A stretch of 64,000 nucleotides of DNA, from assembly GCF_004348985.1 (NCBI RefSeq), contig NZ_SMKW01000008.1, positions 118,410 to 182,409 of the forward strand, written 5' to 3'. The first letter of the stretch is position 1, and each line of letters opens with the position of its first letter. Below, piece by piece: positions 26,710 to 36,882 of the stretch. The stretch comes from Saccharopolyspora elongata (GTDB lineage: Bacteria > Actinomycetota > Actinomycetes > Mycobacteriales > Pseudonocardiaceae). The notes beneath the pieces are model-generated. The model saw nothing but the letters and a program-made list of their open reading frames with translations. It did no database searches and was not told the DNA's origin. A program made the position numbers and the translations under genes.

Positions 26710-27531
26710 GTGCAGGGAGTGTTGAGCGGCTTCACCGTCGGCGTGACGGCGGAACGCAAGGCCGCCGAGATCGGGTCGTTGTTCAGCCGCCGCGGTGCTC
26801 GCGTGCTCTTCGGGGCGGCGATGCACACGGTGCCGCTGCCCGAGGACGGCGAGCTGGCCGCCGCGACCGAGGAAGTCCTCGCGGCGCCGGTCGACTACGC
26901 GGTGGCGGTCACCGGTGTCGGGTTCCGGGGCTGGATCGAGGCGGCGCAGCACACCGGCATCGGTGACCGGCTGCTGGCGCACCTGCGTTCGGCCGAGGTC
27001 CTGGCGCGGGGTGCGAAGGCTCGCGGCGCCGTGCGCGGTGCCGGGTTGGTCGAGTCCTGGACCTCGCCGTCGGAGGAGTCCGCGGAGGTCTTGGAGCACC
27101 TGCTGGCGCGCGATCTCGCCGGGAAGCGGGTCGTGCTCCAGGTGCACGGCGATCCGATGCTGCGGTTCCGCGAAGCGTTGCGGGCGGCGGGGGCCGAGGT
27201 CGTGCCGGTGACCGTCTACCGGTGGACGGATCCGGTGGACCTGCCCGCATTGGACCGGTTGATCGACGCGGTGCTGCGGGGCGAGGTGGATGCGCTGCCG
27301 TTCACCAGCGCGCCGGCCGCGACCAACCTGCTGGCCCGCGCGGACCGCACCGGGCACGGCGAGGAGTTCCGGGAAGCGTTGCGCGACAAGGTGTTCATCG
27401 CCTGCGTCGGTCCGGTCACGGCGGCGCCGATCGACGCGGCGGGCCTGTCGTACGCGATGCCGGACCGCGCCCGCACCGCATCGCTGGTGCGGCTCGTCGC
27501 GGACGAACTCCCGAAGCGCGCCGCGCGCTGA
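26710..27531 (+). CDS. uroporphyrinogen-III synthase-like (HemD domain) protein
   Basis: A 273-residue protein with the two-lobed HemD fold: GFTVGVTAERKAAEIGSLFS at the start, VAVTGVGFRGWIEA mid N-lobe, GKRVVLQVHGDP, and C-terminal blocks LPFTSAPAATNLLAR and VFIACVGPVTAAPI. HemD closes and inverts ring D of hydroxymethylbilane. No other heme genes are nearby, and the C-terminal DNA-binding part seen in fused regulators (Rv0260c type) is absent. It may be a second HemD or a non-catalytic relative. GTG 26710 begins 44 bases after the previous stop. Confidence 0.75.
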   Translation: MQGVLSGFTVGVTAERKAAEIGSLFSRRGARVLFGAAMHTVPLPEDGELAAATEEVLAAPVDYAVAVTGVGFRGWIEAAQHTGIGDRLLAHLRSAEVLARGAKARGAVRGAGLVESWTSPSEESAEVLEHLLARDLAGKRVVLQVHGDPMLRFREALRAAGAEVVPVTVYRWTDPVDLPALDRLIDAVLRGEVDALPFTSAPAATNLLARADRTGHGEEFREALRDKVFIACVGPVTAAPIDAAGLSYAMPDRARTASLVRLVADELPKRAAR

Positions 27532-27716
27532 CCATCCACAGTGGTCGGTATGAGGCCGGTTCGCCGCGCCGGTGTCCGAACGGGACGTGGCTTCCGGCGC
27601 GCCTGGTAGTTGCAGGCGTCGGTGTGATCGCCTCCGGTGATGTGCTCGCGCGCGTGCTTCCGCAGCTCACCTCCCGGTTCGCGTCGGCGGGTATCGGCGA
27701 TCCCGCACTGGCCCGG

Positions 27717-28004
27717 TCAGGCGCCCCAGCGGTATCGGCGCATGTCGATGCGGGCCCCGTCGGCGAGGACGCCTTCTGCTCGCAGGAGTTCCAGCTGCCG
27801 GCGACGCAGGTGGTCGGCGACCGTGCCGTTGGAGCGCAGGACGCGGTGCCACGGCAGGTCGCCGCCGTCCTCGGCGAGGATGCGGCCCACCAGGCGCGCC
27901 GAGCGGAGGCCGGCGAGTTCGGCGACGTCTCCGTAGGACAGCACCGATCCGGGCGGGATAGACGCCACCACGGCCCGCACCTGCTCCACGGTCTCCTCGT
28001 CCAC
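27717..28004 (-). CDS. alkyltransferase-like protein (ATL, MGMT-related)
   Basis: A 95-residue protein of the O6-alkylguanine-DNA alkyltransferase C-terminal domain. The motif that is PCHR in true alkyltransferases reads PWHRVLRSNG here, so the acceptor cysteine is a tryptophan. This defines ATL proteins, which bind O6-alkylguanine and flag it for nucleotide excision repair instead of reversing it. SYGDVAELAGLRSARLVGRI forms the helix-turn-helix with the Arg finger. GTG 28004 gives the expected short length; an open frame continues into the upstream palindrome. Its order matches Rv3204. Confidence 0.85.
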   Translation of the reverse strand: MDEETVEQVRAVVASIPPGSVLSYGDVAELAGLRSARLVGRILAEDGGDLPWHRVLRSNGTVADHLRRRQLELLRAEGVLADGARIDMRRYRWGA

Positions 28005-28057
28005 GAGCCCGAAGGTACTCCAAGCGCACTGCCGCGGATCAGCCGCACACCGAACGC

Positions 28058-28159
28058 GCAGCGGCACCGTTTCCGCTGGTAGATGCTCGTGAGCGGTTTG
28101 GAGCGCCATAGCACTCCAAACCGCTCACGAGACCTGACCAGCAGAAATGGTGCCGCTGC
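28058..28159. repeat. 102-bp imperfect palindrome (contains 62-bp family copy A)
   Basis: The arms at 28058-28103 and 28114-28159 are inverted copies over 46 bases with a few mismatches. The innermost 18 bases, CTCGTGAGCGGTTTGGAG, pair perfectly, around a ten-base loop. The central 62 bases (28078-28139) align without gaps to 35870-35931 at 42 of 62 positions. It lies just upstream of the ATL gene and ten bases beyond the chitinase stop. Confidence 0.85.
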
Positions 28160-28168
28160 AGGTGTTGG

Positions 28169-29155
28169 TCAGCCCTGGAAGCCGGCGACGATCTTGGTGA
28201 AGTCCCACGGCTGCTGGTCGATGCCGCCGCAGGAGTCCGAGGGCCCGCCGCCGTTGCACGGGCGGTCCCGGTTGAGCGCCCAGAAGGTGAAGCGGCCGAG
28301 GCCCTTCTCCTTGGCGTAGTCGGCCATCTTCTGGAACGCGGCCTGGTCGACGGTCTCACCGACGTCGGTCTTGCCGTTCATCGACGAGATGCCCGCGTGC
28401 GCGTAGGCCTCCGCGTCGCTGTAGCCGAAGGTGCTCTTGAGCACCTCCTTCAGGCCCTCGGTGGACTTGATCGTGTCGGCCGCCATGTCCGAACCGCCGA
28501 AGTTGAACGGCATCTGCGTCCACACGTCGACGTTCGCGCCGATCTCGTTGGCCTTGCCGATCATCCGCTTGCCGACGTCGTTCGGGCCGCTGGCCAGCGT
28601 CGGGAAGGTGACCACCGTCTGCAGGCCGGGGTTGGCCTCCTTGACGATCTTCAGCGCCTCCAGCACCCGGTCCTGCACGGCCGGGGTCTCGAACTCGCTG
28701 GCCTCGATGTCGACGTCGATGGCCTTGAGCCCGAAGGCGTCGATCACCTTCTGGTAGGCGCCGGCCAGCGACTGGGCGTCCTGGCAGAACTCGCCGAGCT
28801 TGTTGCCGGCCCAGCCGCCGATGGACGGGACGACGTCGCCGCCGGCGGCGCGGATCTCGTCGATGACAGCCTTGTCAGCGTCGAGCGGGCGGTTGCCGTC
28901 CCAGGCCGGGTTGCAGCCGCCGTCGGAGAGGATGAAGGCCAAGGTGAAGTCCTTGATCCCGGTAGCGCTCATCACCTCGCTGGGCTTGGGCGGGTTGCCC
29001 CAGCCCATGTAGAGGTAGGGCGACGCGGCGACCGGTGCCGCTGCGCTGGTCGAGGCCGGGGCCGAGGTCTCCGCGCTGAGTGCGGGCGCCGCGCCGATGG
29101 TCAGAGCACCGGCGACCGCGGCGCAGCCGAGTAGGGCTTTGCGGACTTTGCTCAC
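28169..29155 (-). CDS. secreted GH18 chitinase-like protein
   Basis: A 328-residue protein with a signal peptide ([20 protein letters not shown], cleavage probably after LSA), a short Ala/Ser/Thr linker, then a GH18 domain. Landmarks are [38 protein letters not shown] (second strand SxGG), and [10 protein letters not shown], where the Glu of the DxDxE motif is the acid/base catalyst. [10 protein letters not shown] and [12 protein letters not shown] follow. GTG 29155 has AAGGAGG ideally placed. It should hydrolyse chitin or related N-acetylglucosamine polymers outside the cell. A possible DasR-like site lies upstream. Confidence 0.88.
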   Translation of the reverse strand: MSKVRKALLGCAAVAGALTIGAAPALSAETSAPASTSAAAPVAASPYLYMGWGNPPKPSEVMSATGIKDFTLAFILSDGGCNPAWDGNRPLDADKAVIDEIRAAGGDVVPSIGGWAGNKLGEFCQDAQSLAGAYQKVIDAFGLKAIDVDIEASEFETPAVQDRVLEALKIVKEANPGLQTVVTFPTLASGPNDVGKRMIGKANEIGANVDVWTQMPFNFGGSDMAADTIKSTEGLKEVLKSTFGYSDAEAYAHAGISSMNGKTDVGETVDQAAFQKMADYAKEKGLGRFTFWALNRDRPCNGGGPSDSCGGIDQQPWDFTKIVAGFQG

Positions 29156-29257
29156 GGTTCCTCCTTCGGGGGAGTTGATCGCGCTCGGGGGCGCGCTTTC
29201 GCAGGTCACAGCCGGGGGAGGCGCTGTGACGATCAGCACACTGCCAGAGAGCGAAAT

Positions 29258-29269
29258 TGGTTCATACCA
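29258..29269 (-). promoter_or_regulatory. possible DasR/dre-like operator before the chitinase gene
   Basis: TGGTTCATACCA (29258-29269) is an inverted repeat of TGGT and ACCA, resembling the dre consensus core (TGGTCTAGACCA) of the GlcNAc regulator DasR. It is about 105 bases before the chitinase start. The match is partial, so the assignment is tentative. Confidence 0.35.
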
Positions 29270-29356
29270 CCAAAAGGTTCTGTTAATTCCTCGTTGAGCT
29301 GCGCCTACCAGCGAGCCCTGCGCGACCTTGTCGTCGGCGCGTGATTCCATCGATGC

Positions 29357-32300
29357 GTGCCATCCCCGACCGCGCCCGTACTCGTGCGCCGAGCCGAACC
29401 CGCTCGGCGGCGGACGGTCTGGGACACCGCCGGGCAGCGGGCGCTGGCGCACCGCGACGGCCTCCTGCGGATCCTGGGCGGGCCCGGGACCGGCAAGAGC
29501 ACGCTGATCGCGCAGCTCGCCGCCGAGCGCATCCGCGACCGCGGGGTGTCGCCGGAGAACGTCCTGGTGCTGACCGGCAGCCGGCGCGCGGCGGCCTGGA
29601 TGCGCACCGAGATCACCCGGCTGCTGACCGGTTCCACGGACGACCTGCGGACCGCGCCCGAACCGCTGGTGCGGACCGTCCACTCGTACGCCTTCGCGGT
29701 GCTGCGGCTGCAGGCCGTGCGCGAGCAGCTACCGCCCCCGCAGCTGCTCAACGGCCCGGACCAGGACGCGCTGGTGCGCGACCTGCTGGCCGGCGACGTC
29801 GAGGGCGGCGCCCGGGACTGGCCCGAGACGCTGCGTCCGGCGCTGACCGTTCCCGGGTTCGCCGAGGAACTGCGTGATCTGCTGCTGCGGGCCGCCGAGC
29901 GCGGCGTGGGCCCCGAGCGACTGGTGAACCTCGGCCGGCAGCACAACCGTCCCGAGTGGATCGCCGCCGGCCGGTTCGCCCGGCAGTACGAGCAGGTCAC
30001 GCTGCTGCGCGGAGCGGGCGGCGCGCAGGCCCCCGCGCTGGACGCCGCGGAGCTGGTCGGTTCGGCGCTGCTGGCGTTCGACACCGATCCCGGGCTGCTG
30101 GCGGCCGAGCAGGACCGCGTGCGCTACGTCCTCGTCGACGACGCGCAGCACCTCGACCCGCAGCAGTACTGGCTGACCCGGCGGCTCGGCGACACGGCCG
30201 TCGAGTTCGTGCTGGCCGGCGACCCGGACCAGGCGGTGTACTCCTTCCGCGGCGCCGATCCGCGCTGCCTGCTGGACGCCGACCCGGACGGCACGAACAC
30301 CGAGGTGCTCACCGTCGACCACCGGATGTCCAAGGCCGTTCGGGAGGCCGTGCAGCGGCTGGCCGCGCGGCTGCCTGGCGCGGGCCCGCAGCGCGAACTC
30401 GTGGAGCCCGAGAACGGGCGCAGCGGTTCGGTCCAGGTGCGGTTGCTGGCCACGGAGGCCCAGGAGGCCGCGTGGGTGGCCGACCAGCTCCGCCGGGCGC
30501 ACCTGCTCGACGAGATCGCCTGGTCGGACATGGCCGTCGTGGTCCGCTCGACCGGCCTGTCGCTCCCGGTGCTGCGCCGCGCCTTGCTGGCGGCCGGCGT
30601 GCCGATCGCGCTGCCCATCGACGACCTGCCGCTGGCGCAGCGCACCGCGGTCCGCCCACTGCTGACGCTGCTGCGCTGCGCTGCGCGCCCGCAGGCGCTC
30701 GACCCGGACGCTGCCGCTGAGCTGCTCGCCTCGCCGCTCGGCGGCGCCGACCCGCTCGCGCTGCGGCGGCTGCGTCGCGGGCTCCGCCGCCTGGAGCTCG
30801 CCGCCGGAGGTAGCCGGGCCAGCGGAGAACTGCTGGTGGAGGTGCTGCAGGACGACGACCGGCTCGCCGCGCTCGAAGACTCCGCCGCCGCACCGGCCCG
30901 CCGCCTCGCGGGGCTGCTGCGCACCGCTGCCGACTCCGTCGCCGCCGGGCACACCGTCGAGGACACGTTGTGGCGGGTGTGGAAGGCCAGCGGCCTGGAG
31001 AAGCGGTGGGTGGCGCAGGCCGAGCGGCACGGCGCGGCCGGTGCGCAGGCCGATCGCGACCTCGACGCCGTGGTGTCGTTGTTCGACGCTGCCGCCCAGT
31101 TCGTCGACCGGCTGCCGGGCGCGGACGTCGCCGGTTTCGCGGACTACCTGACCAGCCAGCAGATCGCGGGCAGTTCGCTGGCGCCGACCGCGCCCCGGGA
31201 CAACGCGGTGTCGGTGCTGACCGCGCACGCCGCGAGCGGCCGGGAGTGGGAGGTCGTGGCGATTCCCGGTGTGCAGGAGGGGATTTGGCCCGACCTGCGG
31301 CTGCGCGGCTCGCTGCTCGGCGTGGAGCGACTGGTCGACGTGCTGTCCGGAGTGGACGCCGAGCGGGTGTCGGCGACCGCCCCGCTGCTGGCCGAGGAAC
31401 GGCGGCTGCTGCTGGTGGCGGCGAGCCGGGCGCGGCGGAACCTGCTGGTCAGCGCGGTGCGCGGGGAGGACGAGCAGCCATCGCGGTTCCTCGACGAGCT
31501 GGAGGGCGTAATCAGCGACCCGGACGCGGTGGAGCGGCCGATCGCCCGCCCGGAGCGCGGCCTGGCGCTCGGCGACCTGGTCGGCGAGCTGCGCCGGGTG
31601 GTGTGCGACGCGGAGGCGGATCCGGCGCGGCGGCGGCGGGCGGCGGCGCAGCTCGCGCGGCTGGCCAACGCCGGGGTGCCGGGCGCCAGCCCGGACGCCT
31701 GGTACGGGCTGCCGGAGAGCTCCACCGCGACGCCGCTGGTGACCGGCGACGATCCGGTCAAGGTGTCACCGTCCACTGTGGAAATCCTGGCCAAGTGCCC
31801 GCTGCGCTGGCTGGTCGAGCGGCACGGCGGCCAGGACACCGCCGAGCTCGCCGCCGTCACCGGCACCCTCGTGCACGCGCTCGTGCAGGCCGCGGCGGAC
31901 GGTGCGGACACCGCGCAGCTGCACAAAGCCCTGGACGACGCCTGGGAATCCGTGGACGCCGGCGCACCGTGGTTCTCGCGCAAGGAGCGCACGCGTGTGG
32001 AGAAGATGCTCGACGCGTTCGTGACGTGGCTGGTGGAATCGCGGGCCGAGCTCACCCAGATCGGGGTGGAGAAGGACCTGGACGTCACGGTCCCGGGCCG
32101 GGAGAGCGGGCCGTGGCTGCGGTTGCGCGGCCGCGTGGACCGGCTGGAGGTCGATGCCGACGGCCGCCCCGTGGTGGTCGACGTCAAGACCGGGAAGACG
32201 CCGGTCAGCAAGGGCGATGCCGAGGAACACCCGCAGCTGGCGGTGTACCAGCTGGCCGCCGCGCTGGGTGCGTTCGGCGACAGCGACGGGCCGGGCGGGG

Positions 32301-32527
32301 CGCGGCTGCTGTACGTCGCGAAGGCAGACCGGAAGGGCGCGGCCACCGAACGCGCCCAGCCGGCCCTGGACGCCGAGCGGATCGAGGTGTGGCTCGACGT
32401 GGTGCACACCGCCGCCGCGTCCAGCCTGGGCCCGGCCTACGTGGCCAGCGAGAACTCCGACTGCGCGCGGTGCCCGGCGCGCACCTGCTGTCCCGTCCAC
32501 CCGGCCGGAAGACAGGTCGCGCAGTGA
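29357..32527 (+). CDS. adnA: AdnA-type helicase-nuclease subunit
   Basis: A 1056-residue UvrD-like motor fused to a C-terminal RecB-type nuclease, matching AdnA (about 1055 residues) of mycobacteria. Walker A is GGPGTGKST (41-49), motif II is [12 protein letters not shown] instead of the usual DExQ, and later motifs include [19 protein letters not shown] and [16 protein letters not shown]. The nuclease site reads [14 protein letters not shown] then [10 protein letters not shown], with QLAVYQLA. Four cysteines at the end ([13 protein letters not shown]) suggest an iron-sulfur clamp. GTG 29357 is the start. With the next gene it forms the AdnAB double-strand break resection machine (Rv3202c/Rv3201c order). 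Confidence 0.93.
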   Translation: MPSPTAPVLVRRAEPARRRTVWDTAGQRALAHRDGLLRILGGPGTGKSTLIAQLAAERIRDRGVSPENVLVLTGSRRAAAWMRTEITRLLTGSTDDLRTAPEPLVRTVHSYAFAVLRLQAVREQLPPPQLLNGPDQDALVRDLLAGDVEGGARDWPETLRPALTVPGFAEELRDLLLRAAERGVGPERLVNLGRQHNRPEWIAAGRFARQYEQVTLLRGAGGAQAPALDAAELVGSALLAFDTDPGLLAAEQDRVRYVLVDDAQHLDPQQYWLTRRLGDTAVEFVLAGDPDQAVYSFRGADPRCLLDADPDGTNTEVLTVDHRMSKAVREAVQRLAARLPGAGPQRELVEPENGRSGSVQVRLLATEAQEAAWVADQLRRAHLLDEIAWSDMAVVVRSTGLSLPVLRRALLAAGVPIALPIDDLPLAQRTAVRPLLTLLRCAARPQALDPDAAAELLASPLGGADPLALRRLRRGLRRLELAAGGSRASGELLVEVLQDDDRLAALEDSAAAPARRLAGLLRTAADSVAAGHTVEDTLWRVWKASGLEKRWVAQAERHGAAGAQADRDLDAVVSLFDAAAQFVDRLPGADVAGFADYLTSQQIAGSSLAPTAPRDNAVSVLTAHAASGREWEVVAIPGVQEGIWPDLRLRGSLLGVERLVDVLSGVDAERVSATAPLLAEERRLLLVAASRARRNLLVSAVRGEDEQPSRFLDELEGVISDPDAVERPIARPERGLALGDLVGELRRVVCDAEADPARRRRAAAQLARLANAGVPGASPDAWYGLPESSTATPLVTGDDPVKVSPSTVEILAKCPLRWLVERHGGQDTAELAAVTGTLVHALVQAAADGADTAQLHKALDDAWESVDAGAPWFSRKERTRVEKMLDAFVTWLVESRAELTQIGVEKDLDVTVPGRESGPWLRLRGRVDRLEVDADGRPVVVDVKTGKTPVSKGDAEEHPQLAVYQLAAALGAFGDSDGPGGARLLYVAKADRKGAATERAQPALDAERIEVWLDVVHTAAASSLGPAYVASENSDCARCPARTCCPVHPAGRQVAQ

Positions 32528-32576
32528 TCGGGTACTGCTTCGACGCCCGCCGCGGAGCTCGGTCCGGGGGCCGCGC

Positions 32577-35500
32577 ATGAACGGCCGGCTTCCCGAGAAC
32601 CAGCCGGCGCCCGCGGCCATCAGTCCACATCGGATCGCGCAGGCGCTCGGGCTGCACCCACCGACCCCGGAGCAGGCCGCGGTGATCGCCGCGCCCGCCG
32701 AACCGGCGCTGGTCGTTGCGGGTGCGGGCGCGGGGAAGACCGAGACGATGGCCGCCCGCGTGGTGTGGCTGGTCGCCAACCGGCTGGTGACGCCGGAACG
32801 CGTCCTCGGCCTGACGTTCACCCGCAAGGCCGCGCGGCAGCTCGCCGACCGGGTGCGCGCCCGGCTGCGCCGGCTCGCCGGCTCGGGACTGCTCGACGAG
32901 GTCGATCCGAGCGGGCAGCTGCGCTCCGCGGTGCTGACCGAAGAGCCCACGGTGCTGACCTACCACGCCTACGCGGGGCGGCTCGTCGGCGAGCACGGCC
33001 TGCGGGTGCCGGTCGAGCCGGGCGCGCGGCTGCTGACCGAGACCGCGTCCTGGCAGCTCGCGCACAGCGTGGTCGCGACCTGGACCGAGGACATCGACAC
33101 CGACAAGGTCCCGTCCACGGTCACCGGCTACCTGCTTTCGCTGGCCGGTGAGCTCGCCGAGCACCTGGTGCGTCCGGACGACCTGCGGGCGCATGCCGAG
33201 AAGGTCTGCCACGCGGTCGAGAACGCGCCGCGCGCCAAGGGCCAGCGCGCGAACCTGCCGCAGGACCTGGTGAAGGTCGTTGCCGCGCAACGCTTGCGGG
33301 TGGCGATGTTGCCGCTGGTCGAGGAGTACGCGCAGCGCAAGCGGCGCGAAGGCGCGATGGACTTCGCCGACCAGATGTCGCTGGCCGCGCTGCTCGCCGC
33401 CGAGCATCCCGAGGTCGTCGACGGAGAACGCGCCCGCTACGGCGCTGTCCTGCTGGACGAGTACCAGGACACCGGCCACGCGCAACGGGTGCTGCTGCGC
33501 TCGCTGTTCGGTCGTGACCGTCCGCTGCCGGTCACGGCCGTCGGCGACCCGGCGCAGGCCATCTACGGCTGGCGCGGCGCGAGTGCGGCGAACCTCCCGC
33601 GCTTCACCACCGACTTCCCGCGCGTCGACGACGGCCGCAAGGGCCCGGCGCACCGGTACGGGCTGCTGACGAGCTTCCGCAACCCGGCGGAGGTCCTGCA
33701 CGTCGCCAACGCGGTCTCGGAACCGCTGCGCAAGACCGGGCTGGAAGTCGACGAACTGCGCGCCAGGGACGGCGCCGAACCCGGAGACATCCGGTTGGCG
33801 CTGAGCGAACACGTGCGGGCCGAACGCGACTGGGTCGCCGACCAGGTCACCGCGCAGTGGCAGGCGGCGCTGGACGAAACGGGCCGGCCGCCGACCGCGG
33901 CGGTGCTGGTGCGGCGGCGTGCCGACATGTCCGACATCGCGGCGGCGCTGCGGGAACGCGGCCTGCCGGTGGAGGTCGTCGGGCTCGGCGGGCTGCTCGA
34001 CGAGCCCGAGGTCCGCGACCTCGTGAGCGCGCTGCGGCTGTTGGTCGACCCGCTCGCCGGGACGGCCGCGATGCGGCTGCTCACCGGCTCGCGCTGGCGC
34101 CTGGGAGCGGCCGACATCGCCGCGCTGTGGGACCGAGCGAGGGAGCTCGGGACGCAGGCGTTCGGAGAGCCCGAATCCTCCGATCCGTCCGCTGTGGTCA
34201 CCGCGGCGTTGCCGGGTGAGAACGCCGAGCAGGCCGGCCTCGTCGACGCGCTCGACGACCCCGGTGATGCGAAGCCCTACTCCGGCGACGGCTACCGGCG
34301 CATCCGGCGCCTGGGCGGCGAACTCGCCGCGTTGCGGCGCCGCCTGGACCAGCCGTTGCCCGAGCTCGTCGCCGACGTCGAGCGGACGCTGCTGCTGGAC
34401 ATCGAGAGCATGGCGCGACCGGTCGGCGCGGGCCGTATCCACCTCGACGCCTTCGCCGACGCCGTCACCGATTTCGCGACCGCGAGCCCGTCGGCCACGC
34501 TGCACGCGCTGCTGGACTACCTGGAAGCGGCCGAACGAGCCGAGGACGGCCTGGAGCCCGGCGAGGTCGAAGTCGCCGAGGACCGGGTCCAAGTGCTCAC
34601 CGTGCACGCCGCCAAGGGCCTGGAGTGGCAAGTCGTCGCCGTGCCGCACCTGGTCAACGACGTCTTCCCCGGCAAGCGGAAGTCCTCGTCGTGGCTGCGG
34701 TCGGCCACCGAACTGCCCGCCGAACTCCGCGGCGACGCCCAGGACCTGCCCCGGCTGGACGTGGACCGGCTGTTCGGGCTGGACCGCAAGGAGGTCACCG
34801 AGGCACTGGGTATCCACGACGAGGAGTTCGAGGAGCGCCGGCTCGCCGAGGAACGGCGGCTGCTCTACGTCGCGGTGACGCGTTCGGAGCGGACGTTGCT
34901 GCTGTCCGGGCACTGGTGGGGCGAGAACGGCGACCGGCCGAAGGGGCCGTCGGACTTCCTGCGGCAGCTGGCCGAGGTGCTGGGCGAGGCCGGGGCCGGG
35001 GTCGTCGACCTGTGGACGCCGGAACCCGATGAGGACGCGACGAACCCGCTCGCCGACGCCGTGCGCTGCGCGGAGTGGCCGGTCGATCCGCTGGGGTCGC
35101 GCCGCGCCGCGGTGGCCGAAGGCGCGGAGCTCGTGCGGGCCGCGATGTCCACTGTGGATGATTCGGAGCCGGAGGACGACGAGGACGGCTGGGCGCGGGA
35201 CGTCGACGTGCTGCTGGCCGAGCGCGCCGCGGCCGCACAGCGGCGGGAGCAAGTGCGGCTGCCGGACCACCTGTCGGTGAGCCAACTCGTCGAACTCGCC
35301 AAGGACTCCGACACCCTCGCCCGGCGGCTGCGCCGCCCGCTGCCGTTCCCGCCGAACCCGATGACCCGCCGGGGCACCGCGTTCCACGCCTGGCTGGAGC
35401 ACCGGTTCACCTCGACCGCGCTGCTGGACTTCGACGAACTGCCCGGCGCCGCCGACGAATCCGCGCCGGTGCACGAGGAGCTCGCCGATCTGCAGCAGGC

Positions 35501-35858
35501 TTTCCTGGCCGGTTCCTGGGCCGACCGCACGCCGCACCGCGTCGAGGTGCCGTTCGAGACCCAGGTCGAGGGCGTGGTGCTGCGCGGCCGGATGGACGCG
35601 GTGTTCGCCGACGCCGACGGCGGCTGGACGGTGCTGGACTGGAAGACCGGCGCGGTGCCGGGCGGCGACCAGATCCCGGCGCTGTCGGTGCAGCTCGCGG
35701 CGTACCGGCTGGCGTGGGCGGAGCTCTCCGGCACGCCGCTGTCGAAGGTCCGCGCGGCGTTCCACTACGTCCGCCACGACTACACGCTCAGCCCTGCCGA
35801 CCTCCTCGACGCCGACGGCCTCCGGAACCTCATCACCTCGGTGCCCTCGGCGCAGTGA
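32577..35858 (+). CDS. adnB: AdnB-type helicase-nuclease subunit
   Basis: A 1093-residue partner of AdnA. Helicase motifs are canonical: Walker A VAGAGAGKTETM, LTFTRKAARQLADRV, LLDEYQDTGHAQ (motif II with DExQ), [33 protein letters not shown] and LYVAVTRSERTLLLSG. The C-terminal nuclease reads VLRGRMDAVFADAD then TVLDWKTGAVPGG and QLAAYRLAWAEL. In mycobacteria AdnB is the driving motor and AdnA the weaker one, consistent with the altered motif II in the AdnA homologue here. ATG 32577 lies 49 bases after adnA, so the two are one operon. Confidence 0.94.
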   Translation: MNGRLPENQPAPAAISPHRIAQALGLHPPTPEQAAVIAAPAEPALVVAGAGAGKTETMAARVVWLVANRLVTPERVLGLTFTRKAARQLADRVRARLRRLAGSGLLDEVDPSGQLRSAVLTEEPTVLTYHAYAGRLVGEHGLRVPVEPGARLLTETASWQLAHSVVATWTEDIDTDKVPSTVTGYLLSLAGELAEHLVRPDDLRAHAEKVCHAVENAPRAKGQRANLPQDLVKVVAAQRLRVAMLPLVEEYAQRKRREGAMDFADQMSLAALLAAEHPEVVDGERARYGAVLLDEYQDTGHAQRVLLRSLFGRDRPLPVTAVGDPAQAIYGWRGASAANLPRFTTDFPRVDDGRKGPAHRYGLLTSFRNPAEVLHVANAVSEPLRKTGLEVDELRARDGAEPGDIRLALSEHVRAERDWVADQVTAQWQAALDETGRPPTAAVLVRRRADMSDIAAALRERGLPVEVVGLGGLLDEPEVRDLVSALRLLVDPLAGTAAMRLLTGSRWRLGAADIAALWDRARELGTQAFGEPESSDPSAVVTAALPGENAEQAGLVDALDDPGDAKPYSGDGYRRIRRLGGELAALRRRLDQPLPELVADVERTLLLDIESMARPVGAGRIHLDAFADAVTDFATASPSATLHALLDYLEAAERAEDGLEPGEVEVAEDRVQVLTVHAAKGLEWQVVAVPHLVNDVFPGKRKSSSWLRSATELPAELRGDAQDLPRLDVDRLFGLDRKEVTEALGIHDEEFEERRLAEERRLLYVAVTRSERTLLLSGHWWGENGDRPKGPSDFLRQLAEVLGEAGAGVVDLWTPEPDEDATNPLADAVRCAEWPVDPLGSRRAAVAEGAELVRAAMSTVDDSEPEDDEDGWARDVDVLLAERAAAAQRREQVRLPDHLSVSQLVELAKDSDTLARRLRRPLPFPPNPMTRRGTAFHAWLEHRFTSTALLDFDELPGAADESAPVHEELADLQQAFLAGSWADRTPHRVEVPFETQVEGVVLRGRMDAVFADADGGWTVLDWKTGAVPGGDQIPALSVQLAAYRLAWAELSGTPLSKVRAAFHYVRHDYTLSPADLLDADGLRNLITSVPSAQ

Positions 35859-35869
35859 CCGTTCGGCCT

Positions 35870-35931
35870 GGTCAGGCCTCGTGCGCACTTTGTGCTGCTA
35901 TAGCGATCCAACGTGCTCACGAGCACTGACC
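35870..35931. repeat. 62-bp interspersed palindrome, copy B
   Basis: The left half GGTCAGGCCTCGTGCGCAC is inverted imperfectly in the right half GTGCTCACGAGCACTGACC, with TGCTATAGCGATCC in the centre. It aligns without gaps to 28078-28139. It sits 12 bases after the adnB stop codon. Confidence 0.75.
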
Positions 35932-36021
35932 TGCGGAGACGTCGGCGTCAGCGGGATCACGCCCGGCGCCCGGATCAGTACACGTTCGGGTGGCGGAGCT
36001 TGAGATCGCGGTTCGCGGCGG

Positions 36022-36645
36022 ATGACTATGCCCGCGATGAACACGGACTGGAAGCTCAACACGCCACCGGAATCCGAAGTGAACGTCGACGCCGACGTCC
36101 TGGCGATGCGCGCCCCGCTGGTGCGGGTGCACCGGAACGACGAAGGCACCTGGTCCTTCGACGGCCCGGGCCGCAACCCGCGGCCGTCGAAGAAGACGAT
36201 GCTCAGCGCCGTCGTCGGGGCCTGGCCGCACGTCGCCGCACTGTCCGATTTGGACACCGGTGGTGCCGCGGTGTGGTCGTGGAAGCAGCACGGCTGGGCC
36301 AGCGAGTTCAAGTGCGAGTGCGGCAGCTGCGACCAGCCGGTCGCCGCCGACATCGACCGCAACAGCTGGCCGAGCGAACTGCAGCCGCACAGCATCCTCA
36401 GCGTCGAGCAGGCCGCCCTGTCCGGCCAGGCGCCGCTGACCGACATCATCTCCACGCCCGGCGGCATCGCGCTGCTGGGCCCGGGCGACCACCGGCGCTC
36501 GGCCGACCTGATGACGCCGGTCGCGCTCGCGAACGTGATCCGCCGCTGGCCGCACACGATGCAGGCCCTGCGCGCCCTGAAGGAAGGCCGCGGCATGCGC
36601 TGGAACCCGCAGCAGCTCAACTGGCACGAATACGTCCTGGCGTGA
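36022..36645 (+). CDS. hypothetical protein with CxCxxC motif
   Basis: A 207-residue soluble protein of unknown family. It has a central KCECGSCDQPV motif (near residue 100) that could bind a metal, flanked by Trp-rich stretches (VWSWKQHGWASEFK, NSWPSELQPHS), and a C-terminal half containing SVEQAALSGQAPLTDIISTP and LGPGDHRRSADLMTP. It ends RWNPQQLNWHEYVLA. Three closely spaced ATGs (36022, 36028, 36037) could serve as the start and none has a convincing ribosome site. There are no signal or membrane segments. It follows the 62-bp palindrome and looks independently transcribed. I cannot assign a role. Confidence 0.6.
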   Translation: MTMPAMNTDWKLNTPPESEVNVDADVLAMRAPLVRVHRNDEGTWSFDGPGRNPRPSKKTMLSAVVGAWPHVAALSDLDTGGAAVWSWKQHGWASEFKCECGSCDQPVAADIDRNSWPSELQPHSILSVEQAALSGQAPLTDIISTPGGIALLGPGDHRRSADLMTPVALANVIRRWPHTMQALRALKEGRGMRWNPQQLNWHEYVLA

Positions 36646-36659
36646 GTAGAAGCATTCCA

Positions 36660-36868
36660 GGCTCGTTTTCCGTAGCGGTGCGGGTAGCGGCCCCCCTGCG
36701 GGAATTACAGACGCCTTCTCGCTGTGGGATCCCCGACTTACGTATGACCAATACGCGGCTTCGGGGACTGGCCTCGCCAAGAACCCCGACGGGGTGGGCA
36801 CCGTCTGAGAACCCGCGGCGGTGCCGGTTGAGTACGTGGTGAAAGGAGGAAGCGGCTACCGCCGCTTG
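36660..36868. repeat. degenerate interspersed element, copy 3 (longest)
   Basis: It runs from GGCTCGTTTTCCGTAGCGG to AGCGGCTACCGCCGCTT, filling most of the gap between two convergent unknown genes. Related copies lie at 14845 and 17777. AGCGG-GCTACC at the end echoes GTAGCGGTGCGGGTAGCGG at the start. The element itself has no open frame that looks coding. Confidence 0.55.
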
Positions 36869-36882
36869 CCTGACGTCTGCGC

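Noticed and set aside
32205..35888. Minus-strand open frame across adnB
   Set aside because: Shadow of adnB; Arg/Gln/His-rich with no motif.
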